64,000 nucleotides of DNA from Paraescarpia echinospica (GCA_020002185.1 CM034543.1:1851033-1915032), one strand, 5' to 3'. Shown: positions 11,601 to 32,489, counted from the first letter of the stretch. The notes: generated by a model not told the origin, from the letters alone. Translations and numbers: made by a program.

Positions 11601-13940
11601 TACGTGTAAATGGCTGTTGGGACGAGTAACAGTCGAGCAGTTCCATTATAAAAATATATAGTTTGCGATGTTCTCTACAATGCCAGTTGAGTAGTTGTAC
11701 AGCGTTATAAATAACTGTGAAATGTGTACGAATTGTAAAGACTCAACATTGAAATATCGTTATGGTAACTGTCAGTGAAAATCTTCAGTCTTTTATATTG
11801 ATTAGGTATCTTCTAGTTATGCATAAATATCGAAGGTTCGCATTTACGGGAATTGTTTGTGGTGAAAAACAATGCATGTACAAAAGATACAAACACAGGT
11901 GTTCAAATAAATATTTATTTACAACTCATCTATGTTGCGTTCATCATAGGCGGGTCCAGGGGGTCCGGACTATCTCCTTTTTAGTACAAAAATCCATTGC
12001 AATTGCTTGTCCAACGAGGGACAAAGGCATTGCCAAAATCAAAACAATGTCAAACTTGTCGCATACTACGTGCGAATTCTTTTATAGCAGTCCGACGTTT
12101 TCAGACACCTATATATTGCACAGACAATATATACGTGGTGCCTAAGGGTGTCGTAGTTCATAGATTCACTGCACGCACACATGTCCACCTCATGTTTGTC
12201 ATGTCTCCCCGCGACAGGATGAGCACGCTATTTATATAATTACTGAATTAATTTACAATGACTGATTTGTATCTATCGTGTACAAAAGTAAGTATTAACT
12301 AATTAATGCATCAGGTTGTTATGCTTTATATGTCTGTTGACGAGTATACATTACGCTATTGTACTGGTAGTTATTTGTAATATTATCAGAATGACGCCTG
12401 CGACTAGCGTACACTTTTTTCATCAACGGTCAAAATTCAGTACTTTTTTTTATGTTGTTACTTTTATGAAAACGCACCAGATATGCCATAGTTGGATGGC
12501 CGGGCTTCTAACCTTTCTAAAAACGTATAAGTTTGCACACGTATCACGTATATCTAACCCACAGCAAGCCTCAAAAGACGATCACCCTCATTTGTGCAAA
12601 AACAACCAGTATTCTAACCTTAATGGTGAAACGGAAATGTGAATGTTTCCAACAAAACTTGAAATGTCAAGTGTCATTACTTGTTAAGACTTATATTCAA
12701 TTCATTTCGCTAGGGGGCGGGGCATAATGTTTACTTTCAAAATTTATCTTTTGTCTGATGTTCAATTATAGCATTCTAATTATTTTGAATATAATACTTT
12801 TAATATTGTGTAACTTGTAAAGCGATACAGAACCAAGAACCCAACCGTAAGCTAAGTATATTTAAACTATAAGTATATTTGAACACGTTTTGGCCCTGTC
12901 ACATTCAACTTAAAAAACCGTTAGCCAATATCGATGATTATTGTTCACTTTCGCCCGACGGCAATGTTTAGTTTTCAAAATGTTGTCTTTTGTACCAATT
13001 ACGCTGTTGAGTGATTAAGTTACAAAACATGCTGTCTGTGGGATGTTTCTATTGTTTTTTTCTATTTTCTAACGGAATCATGGTGCAATCCAGTTGGGAA
13101 CTGATTTACTAAGCATTTATCCTCCAGTCAGTTTCTGCTTGTCTAAGGCTATAGCTAGGTCAATGTTAATACATGTAAATAGTTCTCACTCCCTTAGCAG
13201 GCCGGTAAGTCTCAATTTAGTGACCGGAGTTGGCCCCGGTTCAACGTTTTCTGATTAAATAAATTAGGCTTTATTGTTTAAATCGTGACTACTATCCTTG
13301 TAAAGGTAATTTAGTTTTTGACTTACGCCTTAGGCTTAGCCTTAGCGTTGGGCTTAACATTCCTTACCATTATTATTATCAAGATGATATATAATTATAT
13401 ATAATAAATTATTATATATTAACTATTACAATCTGCATTTATACGTTGAAATGTTTATCTCTGTCATTTTATTAATACCCTTTAACCAACGTCTTGTGTC
13501 CACTAGTTTAGACTTGTTCTGACTGTTCTGTTAACACAGACAATTTGGATGATATAATTATTGCATATATTTTCTGATCATTAATTTTAGTGATATTTTG
13601 GGTTAAACAATAAATAATAAAAATATTTGTTCTTTTTAATTATCAGCCAAGGCTAAGCATTTGTATTTATGAATTGTGGCTACATGTTTCTGCTGTATTA
13701 ATTTCTACTGAATATGATAATAGAGTGACATAATTATGTCACCGTTATCCTTAGTTGGTGTTTTCTGTTTGTTCTGCTCTGTTGCCATAAGGGATAAAGA
13801 TTTTGTTTGATGCAAACCATTGACGTCTAATAATTTTAATGTGTTTTTTTCCAATGACACTAGAATACATCATTCTATTTCAATTTTGCATAGCTTGCCA
13901 TGTCTTCATGTTTGTTATAATAGAAAGTTACATTGAAATT
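11600..13940. other. AT-rich DNA without assignable genes
   Basis: There are no convincing exons. 11945-11975 has a transposon-end-like motif (TAGGCGGGTCCAGGGGGTCC). 12255-12425 matches, inverted, a segment at 18.9 kb (listed separately). 13375-13440 is nearly pure A/T. 13840-13952 may be a piece of the LINE interrupted by the LTR element. Confidence 0.4.
12255..12425 (+). repeat. Inverted-duplicate segment, copy at 12.3 kb
   Basis: It shares TACTGGTAGTTATTTGTAA, TATCAGAATGA and TTGTATCTATC.TGTACAAAA with the reverse complement of 18898-19075. This copy has a stop inside the stretch that is open in the other copy, so it looks like the more decayed one. Confidence 0.7.
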
Positions 13941-13952
13941 AGCAATAATTAT

Positions 13953-14143
13953 TGTATCGAGATCGTAATTATCGAGATTGTAATTATATCGATTCGATTA
14001 GATACGCCTGGAGAAACTAAGTCAGTGGGACCAATCCGGCGTGGATCAACCGGCGAGGTATTTGTAAGATTACTGAGATGTAAAACCCTAATAAAACCGA
14101 ACCCAATCAAGGCATAACAAGTGCCCGTTATGCTAGACATACA
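13953..14143 (+). repeat. 5' LTR
   Basis: It starts TGTATCGAGATCG and ends GCTAGACATACA, giving the usual TG...CA termini. It contains AATAAA (in CCTAATAAAACC), the likely poly(A) signal. It is identical to the 3' LTR except for C instead of T in GTGYCCGTTATG. Confidence 0.93.
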
Positions 14144-14160
14144 TGGTGTCAGAAGTGCAT
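14144..14160 (+). promoter_or_regulatory. Primer-binding site
   Basis: TGGTGTCAGAAGTG begins at the base after the 5' LTR. The TGG start matches the CCA end of a tRNA, as expected for minus-strand priming. I cannot name the tRNA with confidence. Confidence 0.7.
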
Positions 14161-15268
14161 GAACAATTTGATCAGGGCAGAAGGTTTAAGGCCGCCGGGA
14201 CACTTTTCGTGCGCCGCAAGCAATGCCGCCAACGGCGACGCGGGCATGACAAAATTGTGGGTAAGGTGGCTCGAGCAATTCGACTACTATATGCTAGCGA
14301 CCGAGAAAAATAAGAAGAGTGAGACGATACAAGTGGCTACGTTGTTAACTCTCCTCGGTCCTGAGTGCCTGGACGTTTTTAGAACGTTCACATTTGATCC
14401 ACCGGCAGATAAAGACAACATTGCAGCTGTGAAGCTACAGTTGAGCAACTACTTCACACCGAGAGTGAATGAAACGTTCGAAAGGTACAGATTCTTGCGC
14501 CGGAAGCAGAACAGAGGTGAAACATTTGACGCATTCCTGACAGATTTGCTAAATCTAGCAAGCACATGTAACTATGTGCCTGACGAAAGAGAGAAAATAA
14601 TCCGCGATCAAATCGTCATAGGTCTCTATTCAGACACTGTGAGACAGAAATTGCTCTACGAAGGAACACTAACGATGGCAAGTGCGGTAGCTATATGCAG
14701 GAACAACGAAATCACCGACAAATACACTGAAAACATGCGTGGAGATACGAGTGCTGACTCAGTGTATCAGGCTGCCAAAAGTCAGAGAAAACCCAAAGCT
14801 AATTTTGGTAAGAGAGACTTTTCCAGACGAGAATTTAGAACTCCACAGACTCAAACGACATGTCATAACTGTGGTAAACAACATGCTCCCAACAAGTGCC
14901 CTGCTTACTACCAGACGTGCAGGAAGTGTTCAAACAAGGGACATTGTGCAGCTATGTGTAGATCATCGAGAATAGCAGAAGTTTCTCAACAGCATCCAAC
15001 GGCAGATGACACAATGTGGCTGGGCTCGATTGACAACGACAAAACCGAACCTCCATGGACTGTCGATGTACAAATGAACAACACGGTTGTCAATTTCAAA
15101 ATTGACACCGGTGCAGATGTTTCGATCGTCAGTGAACAACTTGCAGTTGGTTCCCATTCCGAGACTCAAGAAAACTACGAAAACTCTTCGCAGCCCAGGT
15201 GGCAACCTCAACTGTCGAGGATACTTCGAAACAACGTTGACAGTGAAGGACAAATCGTGTGTGTGTGA
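14159..15268 (+). pseudogene. gag and 5' part of protease of the LTR element
   Basis: The frame starts with ATG at 14159, 16 bp after the LTR, and runs 369 codons. The N-terminal 200 residues are a capsid-like helical region (WVRWLEQFDYYM, LLTLLGPECLDVF, FERYRFLRRKQN). Two zinc knuckles follow (CHNCGKQHAPNKC and CRKCSNKGHCAAMC), then the aspartic protease active site as IDTGADVSIVSE. Beyond about 15140 this frame no longer looks like protease, and the expected continuation is in the next frame, so one indel has occurred. Gag itself looks intact. Confidence 0.88.
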
Positions 15269-15592
15269 CGTGTTTGTTATCGTAGGTCCGGCTGTTCAGC
15301 GCAACCTCCTAAGTCGGTCTGTCGCGACACAATTGAATCTCGTTGCACGCATTGATGCGTTGAATGAGGTCTTCGGAGAGATGGGCACCATGATAACCAA
15401 GCCGGTAAAGATCGTGCTTGACCCAGATGCACAACCGTACAACGTGGTGGCACCACGCAGAGTACCAATACCTCTACTACCAAAGGTAGAAGCTGAACTC
15501 GTTCGCATGGCGAGTGAAGGAGTAATCAGAAAGATCACTGAGCCAAGTGAATGGTGCGCGCCAATTGTGGTGGTTCCAAAGACAGAGAGCGT
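15138..15592 (+). pseudogene. Rest of protease and start of reverse transcriptase
   Basis: In the frame shifted relative to gag, the sequence gives the protease C-terminal part (LRSPGGNLNCRGYF, NLLSRSVATQL) and then the linker and first RT motifs (RRVPIPLLPKVEAEL, EWCAPIVVVPK). The RT is lost abruptly at about 15590, before the catalytic palm, where the integrase fragment begins. Confidence 0.85.
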
Positions 15593-16258
15593 ACTGTGAG
15601 AACCGCCAAATCCATACTCACACAAGCCGACCCAGTGTTTGCCTTGATGGCATACAGAGCAACACCGACGACAATGACAGGCGTGAGTCCAGCGCAGCTG
15701 CTCATGGGTAGACAGATTCAAACTAGACTGCCTACATTACCGGACAACCTGTCTCCAAATTGGCCAAGTGATGCCACTGTTCGTGAAAGAGATGTCCATT
15801 ACAAGTCGGTGAACAAGTCTAACTACGACAAACGAAAGGGTGCACAGCCTTTCAGCGACTTATCACCAGGACAGCGAGTCCGTTGGAAACGGCAACCCAA
15901 CGAGAGAGGATGGAGATCGCAAGGTGTGATTAGCTCCAAAGCGGATGGACTAAGATCATTTTATGTGCAAACGCCCCATGGACAATATCGACGTAACCGA
16001 CAACACATAATGCCCATCCCGAACATCACGTCGGATACTAGTGTTACGAATGGTACATCTGGTCAGACGGGCCGGACTCTATCAACAGTCGACTCGCCAG
16101 CTACACCAGATCGACAACTTGCTACACGAACAGATGCACCGTCATCTAACTGTGACAATCCAAGTGTGACTACACCAAACACTGACACACGTGACAGTCT
16201 ACGTATGACCCGATCAAGACGTGTTGTTGTGACTCCAGTTCGTTACAGGCAGTCATAA
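15578..16258 (+). pseudogene. Integrase C-terminal fragment
   Basis: It begins in the middle of the integrase core at ERTVRTAKSILTQ, the helix carrying the last catalytic Glu, then ALMAYRATPTT and SPAQLLMGRQI, followed by the basic C-terminal domain (LSPGQRVRWKRQ) and a Ser/Thr-rich tail to a TAA at 16256-16258. The frame is open throughout. The join with RT falls within a few bases of a shared CAGAGAG-like stretch, suggesting a deletion by template switching or short homology. Confidence 0.85.
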
Positions 16259-16353
16259 ACTCGTAATCTATTGAGAGACAATTGTGTTGAACAGTTTGAT
16301 AAACCACTCGTGTGTTTTGGTTTCAGCATAGTCTCTGTAGATGTCTTCGCCTT

Positions 16354-16364
16354 AGAAGGGGAGA
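16354..16364 (+). promoter_or_regulatory. Polypurine tract
   Basis: AGAAGGGGAGA lies immediately before the TG of the 3' LTR, the position of the plus-strand primer. Confidence 0.8.
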
Positions 16365-16555
16365 TGTATCGAGATCGTAATTATCGAGATTGTAATTATA
16401 TCGATTCGATTAGATACGCCTGGAGAAACTAAGTCAGTGGGACCAATCCGGCGTGGATCAACCGGCGAGGTATTTGTAAGATTACTGAGATGTAAAACCC
16501 TAATAAAACCGAACCCAATCAAGGCATAACAAGTGTCCGTTATGCTAGACATACA
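16365..16555 (+). repeat. 3' LTR
   Basis: 191 bp, 190 identical to the 5' LTR. The right flank ATTAT matches the left flank, fixing the element's ends. Confidence 0.93.
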
Positions 16556-16560
16556 ATTAT

Positions 16561-18415
16561 ATTACTAATAGGAGATGTAAGTATAAATCCTGAGCCACAT
16601 ATTAAACAAAACATTCGGGTGGCCACTACAAACGTTCGATCTTTTCAAGATAAGACAGCCTCACGTGGACATCCTTGCTGTACTGAACTGAGAGCTGACT
16701 CAGACCACATGATACAGCTGCATGCATTGCTGTCGTTTCTCCTTCTGGTTACACCTTTCACCATCGACCACGTTTAGTCGGACGAGGTGGTGGTGTTGGC
16801 TTTCTAGTTTCACAGCAGTTCAAAGTTAACTTACATTCCAACACTGAATACTCCAGTTTTTAGTTCATCTGTGCTGAAATTTCACCCAGCAAATGTATTT
16901 GAAGACTTTCAGGATCTGTTGGAAAATCTGGCAACCATTCATTCAGAATTTTACATTCTTGGATATACATTCTACAACTTCAACTACGTTTGATGATATT
17001 CTGGCATCCTTTGATTTGAAACAACATGTTAACCTTTTGACACATATACATGGCCATTGGCTTGACCTCTTGCTAACCCTTTCAACTTGTAATAATACCC
17101 AAACTCCTACTATTTCAGATGGGTTATCAGACCACCACACAGTCATTGCTAATGTTAACGTTTCTATAACACCATTAGAGTCGAAACACAATGTGTCTTA
17201 CAGAGCCATTCATAGGATTGACATTACAGCTTTAATGGATGACATCCTTAAATCTGACCTTATCCCAGATCCAAAAGAACATATATCTGACTTATATAAA
17301 CAGTACTGCCAAGTACTCAATGCATTACTTAACAAACATGCACCTATGAAATCCAAATGTGTGTCAGAAAGGCCACTGGCTCTATGGATGACTTCCGAAA
17401 CTATACTATCTAAAAGGCGTCGTCGTTATTTAGAGCGTTTATGTATCAAATCACGCTCGCCTTTAAAAAGGTCGCGCTATTGTAAGCAATGTCACCTCTG
17501 TAACAGACAAATGGCCAAAGCTAAATCAAATTATTATACAAATATGGTCATAAATAAGTCTGATAACTGCATCAATAACATTTTACGTAGACGGCCTGTT
17601 CCATCGCTACCTGATCATATATCAATTAAGTCTCTATGTGACTCCTTCTCTAGTCGCTTCATGAATAAAATCAGTATTATTCATTCTGCTTTCCAAGGTC
17701 ATACTTTAAGTAATGTCAACGTGGACGTTCCACAAGTAAATTCTCAACTTGTATCATTTGAACCTGCAACAGTTGATGAAGTTAGGAAAATAATTATGTC
17801 CTCCCCAAATAAGTCTTGTGAACTTGATCCAGTTCCAACAATACTGCTAAAAGCATGCCTCGATACATTAATTGGGCCTAAACAGTTATAGACCTATTAA
17901 TTTTCTAACCTTAGCTTTATTTCCAAAATACTAGAAAAGGTTCTAGCAAGTCGTCTAAGGTCTCACATTAGCACAAATGTCTTAACTAATATGTCACAAT
18001 CAACATATAGACAGTTTCATTCAACAGAGACTGCCCTCTTAAAGGTTCACAATGACATTAACTTGATAATGGTAAAGTGACTGCACTTACCTTACTAGAT
18101 CTCTCTGCCGCTTTTGACACAATTGATAACAACATTCTCATTGAACGCTTATTAAAGTGGTACGGCATATCTGGCAAAGTTCTAAGCTGGTTTTCTTCAT
18201 ATCTAACTGATATATACTAAACCATAAAGATTGGGAACTGTTGTTCGGCTGCACTGCCTACTTTATTTGCTGTTCCCCAGGGTTTTGTTCTTGGGCATTT
18301 GCTTTTTACTCTTTACACACCGCCACTAAGTTCTGTTATGCAAAGACAACTTGGATCATCATCTTTATGCTGATGACACTCAGATTATAGCTATGCCTAT
18401 CAAACAATAAGCAAA
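16561..18415 (+). mobile_element. L2-like LINE, degenerate, copy 1
   Basis: Just right of the LTR element comes a typical LINE endonuclease start (GDVSINPEPHIKQN), then GRGGGVGFLVS (about 16780-16815) and the endonuclease end [12 protein letters not shown] (17118-17166). A long open stretch to 17891 carries the linker between endonuclease and RT ([14 protein letters not shown]). RT motifs continue with interruptions: SFISKILEKVLASRL, LLDLSAAFDTIDNN (about 18096) and VPQGFVLGHLL (18273). A stop and loss of the YADD region follow near 18370. This copy is dead. The LTR element inserted at or very near its 5' end. Confidence 0.8.
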
Positions 18416-18419
18416 GTAT

Positions 18420-18890
18420 GACTATTATATTATAAATAAAATAATGGGAGCTTTATATTTTCTCTCATCTTCAGTGAACACTGTCCAACAAAGTAAATAT
18501 TTCCGAAAACAATAATATTTTAAGAAAAATCCACATTATTTTGAGGACACTATTGAGTGCAAGACATCTATTTCACCACAAAATCTTTATGGAATTCAAG
18601 TTTTTGCGTTTTTCATAAAAAATGCACGAAACTGAGAAATTGGCTGATAAAGATGGCCGACAATACCAAATTGCATTAAAATGTATTTGTCAAGTATTAT
18701 ATTAAAAACAAATAAACGCACAAACAACACAATAACGCAAGTCAGACTTCTTTGTATACATCAAAGTATAATATTAAAAAAATTTATAAACTGAGCAAGA
18801 TTTTTTTCATCAACCAGAATCCTTTAATCTTAAAGTTTTATTGACAATTAATACTGTGATTGTTTTCTTTTTCTGTGCCCGGACAAACCA
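18420..18890. other. AT-rich unassigned DNA
   Basis: No coding signal or recognisable repeat was seen between the dead LINE and the segment duplicated with 12.3 kb. Confidence 0.4.
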
Positions 18891-19075
18891 CTACCTCCAA
18901 GATAATGTCGTGTACTCTTGTCGCCAAGCTTCATTCTGATAATGTTACAAATAACTACCAGTACAATAGTATATTGCATACTCCTTAACAAAACTAGGAC
19001 AGGCAGATAAAGCATAGCAATCTGACGTATTAGATAACACTTACTTTTTGTACATGATAGATACAAATATGCTTT
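18845..19075 (-). repeat. Inverted-duplicate segment with small membrane-protein-like frame
   Basis: Reverse complement of the 12255-12425 segment over about 170 bp. On the - strand it holds a 72-codon frame from 19066 to 18848 with one clear hydrophobic helix (YTIVLVVICNIIRMKL) followed by a basic tail (GHRKRKQSQY). An AATAAA lies 6 bp after the stop. The helix-basic pattern resembles the end of a membrane protein's transmembrane helix and inner loop. Duplication in the window suggests a repeat just as well, and I cannot decide. Confidence 0.4.
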
Positions 19076-19726
19076 GTGTTATGCTATATAAATTAATTCA
19101 CAATACATCACTGAATTCGCCCTTAAATTGCAGTACAGGTCCATCATCAAAACTTTATAAATATTAATTATTACAACAAATGTGTCCATGGAGTGTTTAA
19201 CTAATGTTCAGATTTCATCCAACTACTGTTAGTACTGGCATTGCTTATATGCGCTATAACGAATGAACTATACTTTTTTAATTACTGTAGTTCAATACAC
19301 GACGAAATGAAATGCGCGTGACACATGCGTCAGGTGTTCCTTGCCCTGACGACCAATCACGAGCGCGTTGTTAGTTTTTCATAAGTGAATCGCAAAGGCG
19401 CATTCGGGTTGTGACGCTGAAACCACAAAGTCATACCTGATTGTGACGTCAGACACCATGCCGTCAAGCTTTGGCTCTGACGATTGTTTGCAAAACAAAA
19501 GAAATCTCAGCAAGATCTTGCCGGTTGGCGTGTCCACACTTCGCCTCTCCTGAAAGAAATACACGCTGTTATCTTCTTACAAAACACGAGGGCAAATTAT
19601 TAAAAAAAAGTTTAATTAATCGTTATAATTATGTGTTTTAAGGTGCACATGAATATGGTGTCACATCCTTTTCCGTCGTCAGTGAATTTGGCCATATTTA
19701 TCTGTTTAATTGTGAGAAGATAACTG

Positions 19727-19853
<127 letters not shown>

Positions 19854-20149
19854 TAGCTATTCTTTTTGTCTAATTCAGTTCCTATTAGTACAAATATTTT
19901 AATGTACATCCAGGAAATGTTGTTGGCCTGCCCGTGACAACATTAAAACGAGATTCGCTACCTTATTTATTTATTATAATTGATTGATTGATACTGATAT
20001 ATTTTTCATTTTAATTTATTAGTAGTATTATACTGCTCTGGGTTTATCTTAAATCAATACTTAGTATTATATTCTAGTTATATATTATTTGCATTTTAAG
20101 TAATTAATTGATTGTTATTTCTGCTGTATTGTACAACATTTAGTTTGTC

Positions 20150-21064
20150 TGTTTTTATGTCATTCGTGAATGTTATCAAACACGTATTTTAACAAGTTTC
20201 ATGTTGGTGAAAATCTAGTAGTACTAGAAAAAGAAGAAATAGCTAACCATTTTAACACTTTCTTCGTTGACATAGGTACTAAATTGTCCAACCTCATAGA
20301 ACCCTGCCCGGGAACAAAGCCAACCGACTTTGTAAAACGTACTGTATCACAATCAATGTATATGTCCCCCGTTACTGAGCAAGAAGTACTCGAAATTGTG
20401 TCTGGGTGTAAAAGTAAAACTTCGTACGGACACGATGAAATCAGCATGAAAACAGTTAAGCATGTAATAAAACAAATTGTTCAACCGCTAATCCACATTT
20501 TTAAAAGATCTTTGATCAGAGGATCATATAACACATAGTATATGATACATACTATATGATACATAGTATATGGTCCGCTATTCAACAAAAGGCTAACGTA
20601 TTTCGTTGAAACACAACGCATATTGACTGATGGGTAGCATGGCTTCAGAAGTAATCATTCAACTTCACTATCTTTTTTTTAGCAGAATTTGTTGAAAAGG
20701 TTACTTCCGCAATGGATAAATGCCAAAGTCCGATTGGTGTCTTTATCGACCTAAAAAAGCGTTTCACACGATTGACCACAACATAATGCTAACTAAATTA
20801 CAATGCTATATATACGGATTTAGGGGTCTGGCTCTGATCTGGATAAAAAGCTATATAACCAACCGTAGACAATATGTATGCTATAACAATAGTAACTCAG
20901 AACAAAAGGACATCAAGTGTGGAGTCCCGCAAGGCTCAATCCTTGGCCCATTATTATTTATTCTGTACATAAATGACATGTGTGAAGTTTCAAAATTGCT
21001 TGATATTATTCTGTTTGCTGATGATACTAACATTTTTATTCCGCTAGTAACACAAATGATGTAA
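20150..21064 (+). mobile_element. Jockey/CR1-group LINE fragment (RT)
   Basis: The 5'-truncated frame 20170-20538 covers the linker before RT (EEIANHFNTFFVDIGTKLS, SYGHDEISMKTVK). After a damaged gap the RT core continues at 20720-21064: KKAFHTIDHNIML, GVPQGSILGPLLFILYIND, and ILFADDTNIFI, the catalytic FADD box. Several stops and a lost segment (20540-20720) show it is inactive. It resembles the LINE entering at 61.3-64 kb, but the two fragments do not overlap enough to prove one family. Confidence 0.8.
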
Positions 21065-21189
21065 GCACTGTTGTTAACAACGAACTAAAAAACTATACAT
21101 GTGGTTCCAAGCGAACAAATGATCAATCAATAAACATATTTTGACACAAGTTTGAGTATGTGACATTTAAATAACCTTCAAAATCGAGG

Positions 21190-22850
21190 GTGGCATCCAC
21201 ATACACCTGTTGTCATATCCCTTGTGGGATGGATCTAGCAAGAATTCCTACCAATAACAAATAATTGCAGTTGAAAGTATAACATCAAATGTTAGCTAAC
21301 CTACTATCTGCGAAAAGGCATAATTTCGAGACAAAAAAATCATCTTTTGACGTTGACCTTGTTTAACCTTCACTCCACAGTTAGAGGACCACTTTATAAC
21401 TCCATGATATACTTGATTTTGACGGGGATACAATATGCTTTCAAACGGCATTGAACATGGCTTAGTGTATGTAAACAAAGTAGCTACGCATTCATTGTAA
21501 GTGTAGAACTTTAGTGGAGTGGCGTAGTTTTGAACATTCGTCGTTTCATGGTCACGTTGTTTAACTTTTCACTCCACACCTACTACACCACTTGATAGCT
21601 CCCCCTTCGTATTCCATATTTATGGGGAGACAATATGCTTTCAAACGGCATTGAACATGGCTTAGTGTATGTAGACAAAGTAGCTACGCATTCATTGTAA
21701 GTGTAGAACTTTAGTGGAGTGGCGTAGTTTTGAACATTCGTCTTTTCATGGTCACGTTGTTTAACTTTTCACTCCACACCTACTACACCACTTGATAGCT
21801 CCCCCTTCGTATTCCATATTTACGGGGAGACAATAGGCTTTCAAACGGCATTGAACATGGCTTAGTGTATGTAGACAAAGTAGCTACGCATTCATTGTAA
21901 GTGTAGAACTTTAGTGGAGTGGCGTAGTTTTGAACATTCGTCTTTTCATGGTCACGTTGTTTAACTTTTCACTCCACACCTACTACACCACTTGATAGCT
22001 CCCCCTTCGTATTCCATATTTACGGGGAGACAATAGGCTTTCAAACGGCATTGAACATGGCTTAGTGTATGTAGACAAAGTAGCTACGCATTCATTGTAA
22101 GTGTAGAACTTTAGTGGAGTGGCGTAGTTTTGAACATTCGTCGTTTCATGGTCACGGTGTTTAACTTTTCACTCCACATCTACTGCACCACTTGATAGCT
22201 CCCCCTTCGTATTCCATATTTACGGGGAGACAATAGGCTTTCCAACGGTATACAACAATGCCATGAATAGATAAGTAAAATAGATATATGCAACCATTTA
22301 TATTGTATGACGATTGCGAAATGACACGATTTCGAGCATTTATTACTTGACGGTGACTCTGTTTGATCGTCGTTCCACACCTACTCCGTCACGTGACAGA
22401 TCCATGTCATATCTCATTTTGATGGGGAGAAATGGTTATTTAACACAATATATATGACCCGTACATATAAATGGCGTAGTTACAGGGTCAATGTAACTTT
22501 ATTACGTTCGCGGTATTGCAAAAAAATCGAATGTTCATCATCTCACGGTGACCTAGTTTTACCTTAGCTCCACTCATACCATATCAGGTAACATGTCGTA
22601 CCTCATTTTGACGGGGAGATAATAAGCTTTCCAAAAATGTATTACTTGGTCATCTTGTAATTAAGTAAAACAGATGTTCGACCATTGTAATGTTAAGACG
22701 ATTGCGGAAGCGCACAATTTCGAAAATTCATCATTTGACGGTGACCTTCTTTGACCTTGGATTCACGCTTACTGCACCACTTGGCAACTCTACAATAGGC
22801 CTCTTTGGGACTGGGATATTTGGGGCTTTCAAATGATATAACATTTGGGT
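21190..22850. repeat. 200-bp satellite array, about 8 units
   Basis: The marker CAATATGCTTTCAAACGGCA (or CAATAGGCTT) recurs at 21431, 21631, 21831, 22031 and 22231, exactly 200 bp apart. The central units are nearly identical, each with TTAACTTTTCACTCCACACC and GATAGCTCCCCCTTCGTATT. Units on both sides (about 21190-21430 and 22430-22850) are strongly diverged but keep the same order of motifs (GACCTTGTTTAACCTT, CACTCCAC, GGGGAGA.AAT). This is the pattern of an array homogenised in its middle. No reading frame spans it. Confidence 0.93.
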
Positions 22851-23360
22851 GCGTGTAAGGAGGGGGGGGATTTAAAAATAATAAAGCACGTTTTGGGGAT
22901 TTGTCGCTCGCCTAACTAGGTTGACAGCGTCATGCACAATTACTTTCGCCTCCTCCTGCAGGCTATTTGACTTGATATGTTAAAGATGAATTAAACGCAA
23001 GGTTAGTTACTTAACTAAGTTAACATTTGGGTTTTGCTTTCACCCATTGTTGACACAAACCCTCTGAAGTTTGCTCGTTTTGTTTCGTTAATGTTGTTTT
23101 TGTATCGCAGTAGATCATTATAACAATGTCGTCTCAAAGCAGAACACATTCACATTCACTCCCTGTGTCAACCCGCAGTCTGTATATTTTCTTTCCGCGC
23201 TGGTAGAGCAAGTCTTGGAGCAATGGTGTGCTTTATGCTGTTAACCTAGCATCATTGTAATTGGCATTCTGCGATTTGATAGAAATCGGTGCAACAAGTT
23301 CTAAACACTCACCCTAGACAACCTTAAGGTAGTGTTTTCAACTCAGCACTCACCTGTCAA
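22850..23360. other. Unassigned DNA
   Basis: No gene or clear repeat was seen. A poly(G) run lies at 22861-22869. Confidence 0.4.
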
Positions 23361-23760
23361 GTACATAGGCGTCGGAACCGGTGGGTTGAGGTTGGATGTA
23401 GGATTAGCCCCTTAATGTTTAAGTAAGAAGTGCATTTTTGAGTGGAATTTTAGGTTTTTGGTGAGCCTCAAGGGTTTCGGGGGGCTTGGCGTGGTGGAAA
23501 TGGAGGGTTTGTGAAGCCTGAATGTGCTTTGGCGATCCTCAATCGGAGGTTTTTTGCAAGCCTCTGGGGATGCAGTTGGAGGTGTTTTGGAGAGCCTCGA
23601 GTGGGGTGCAATTGGAGCTTTTCGGAGAGCCTCAAGGTGGGGTTTTGGATAGCGTGGGGGAGGTTCGTCTTGCGTCTTCCGATGTCATGATCCAACAGCG
23701 GAATGGTGCCGAAGCTCCGGCTCAGCCCACCTAATATTAATTTCGTTCCTTCCGGCACCA
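23361..23760 (+). repeat. Dispersed G-rich repeat, family A copy 2
   Basis: It starts ACATAGGCGTCGGAACCGG and shares GTGCATTTTTGAGTGGAATTT and GGTTTTTGGTGAG with 7733-8115, in the same order. Inside, GGAGGTTTTTTGCAAGCCTC-like 30-40 bp units repeat imperfectly. It ends near GTCTTCCGATGTCATGATCC. No transposase is encoded, so it is probably a non-autonomous DNA element. Confidence 0.65.
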
Positions 23761-32483
<8,723 letters not shown>

Positions 32484-32489
32484 CTGCAA

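Larger units (their letters stand above)
13948..16560 (+). mobile_element. Gypsy-type LTR retrotransposon, internally deleted
   Basis: Two 191-bp LTRs (13953-14143 and 16365-16555) differ at one position, and the element is flanked by a perfect 5-bp duplication ATTAT (13948-13952, 16556-16560). Together these show a very recent insertion. A TGG-starting primer-binding site follows the left LTR and a purine tract (AGAAGGGGAGA, 16354-16364) precedes the right one. The interior has gag with zinc knuckles, protease, the start of RT and the C-terminal part of integrase. Most of RT, all of RNase H and the integrase catalytic core are missing. One frameshift lies near 15140. The element cannot be autonomous but could have been moved by an intact relative. 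Confidence 0.92.
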
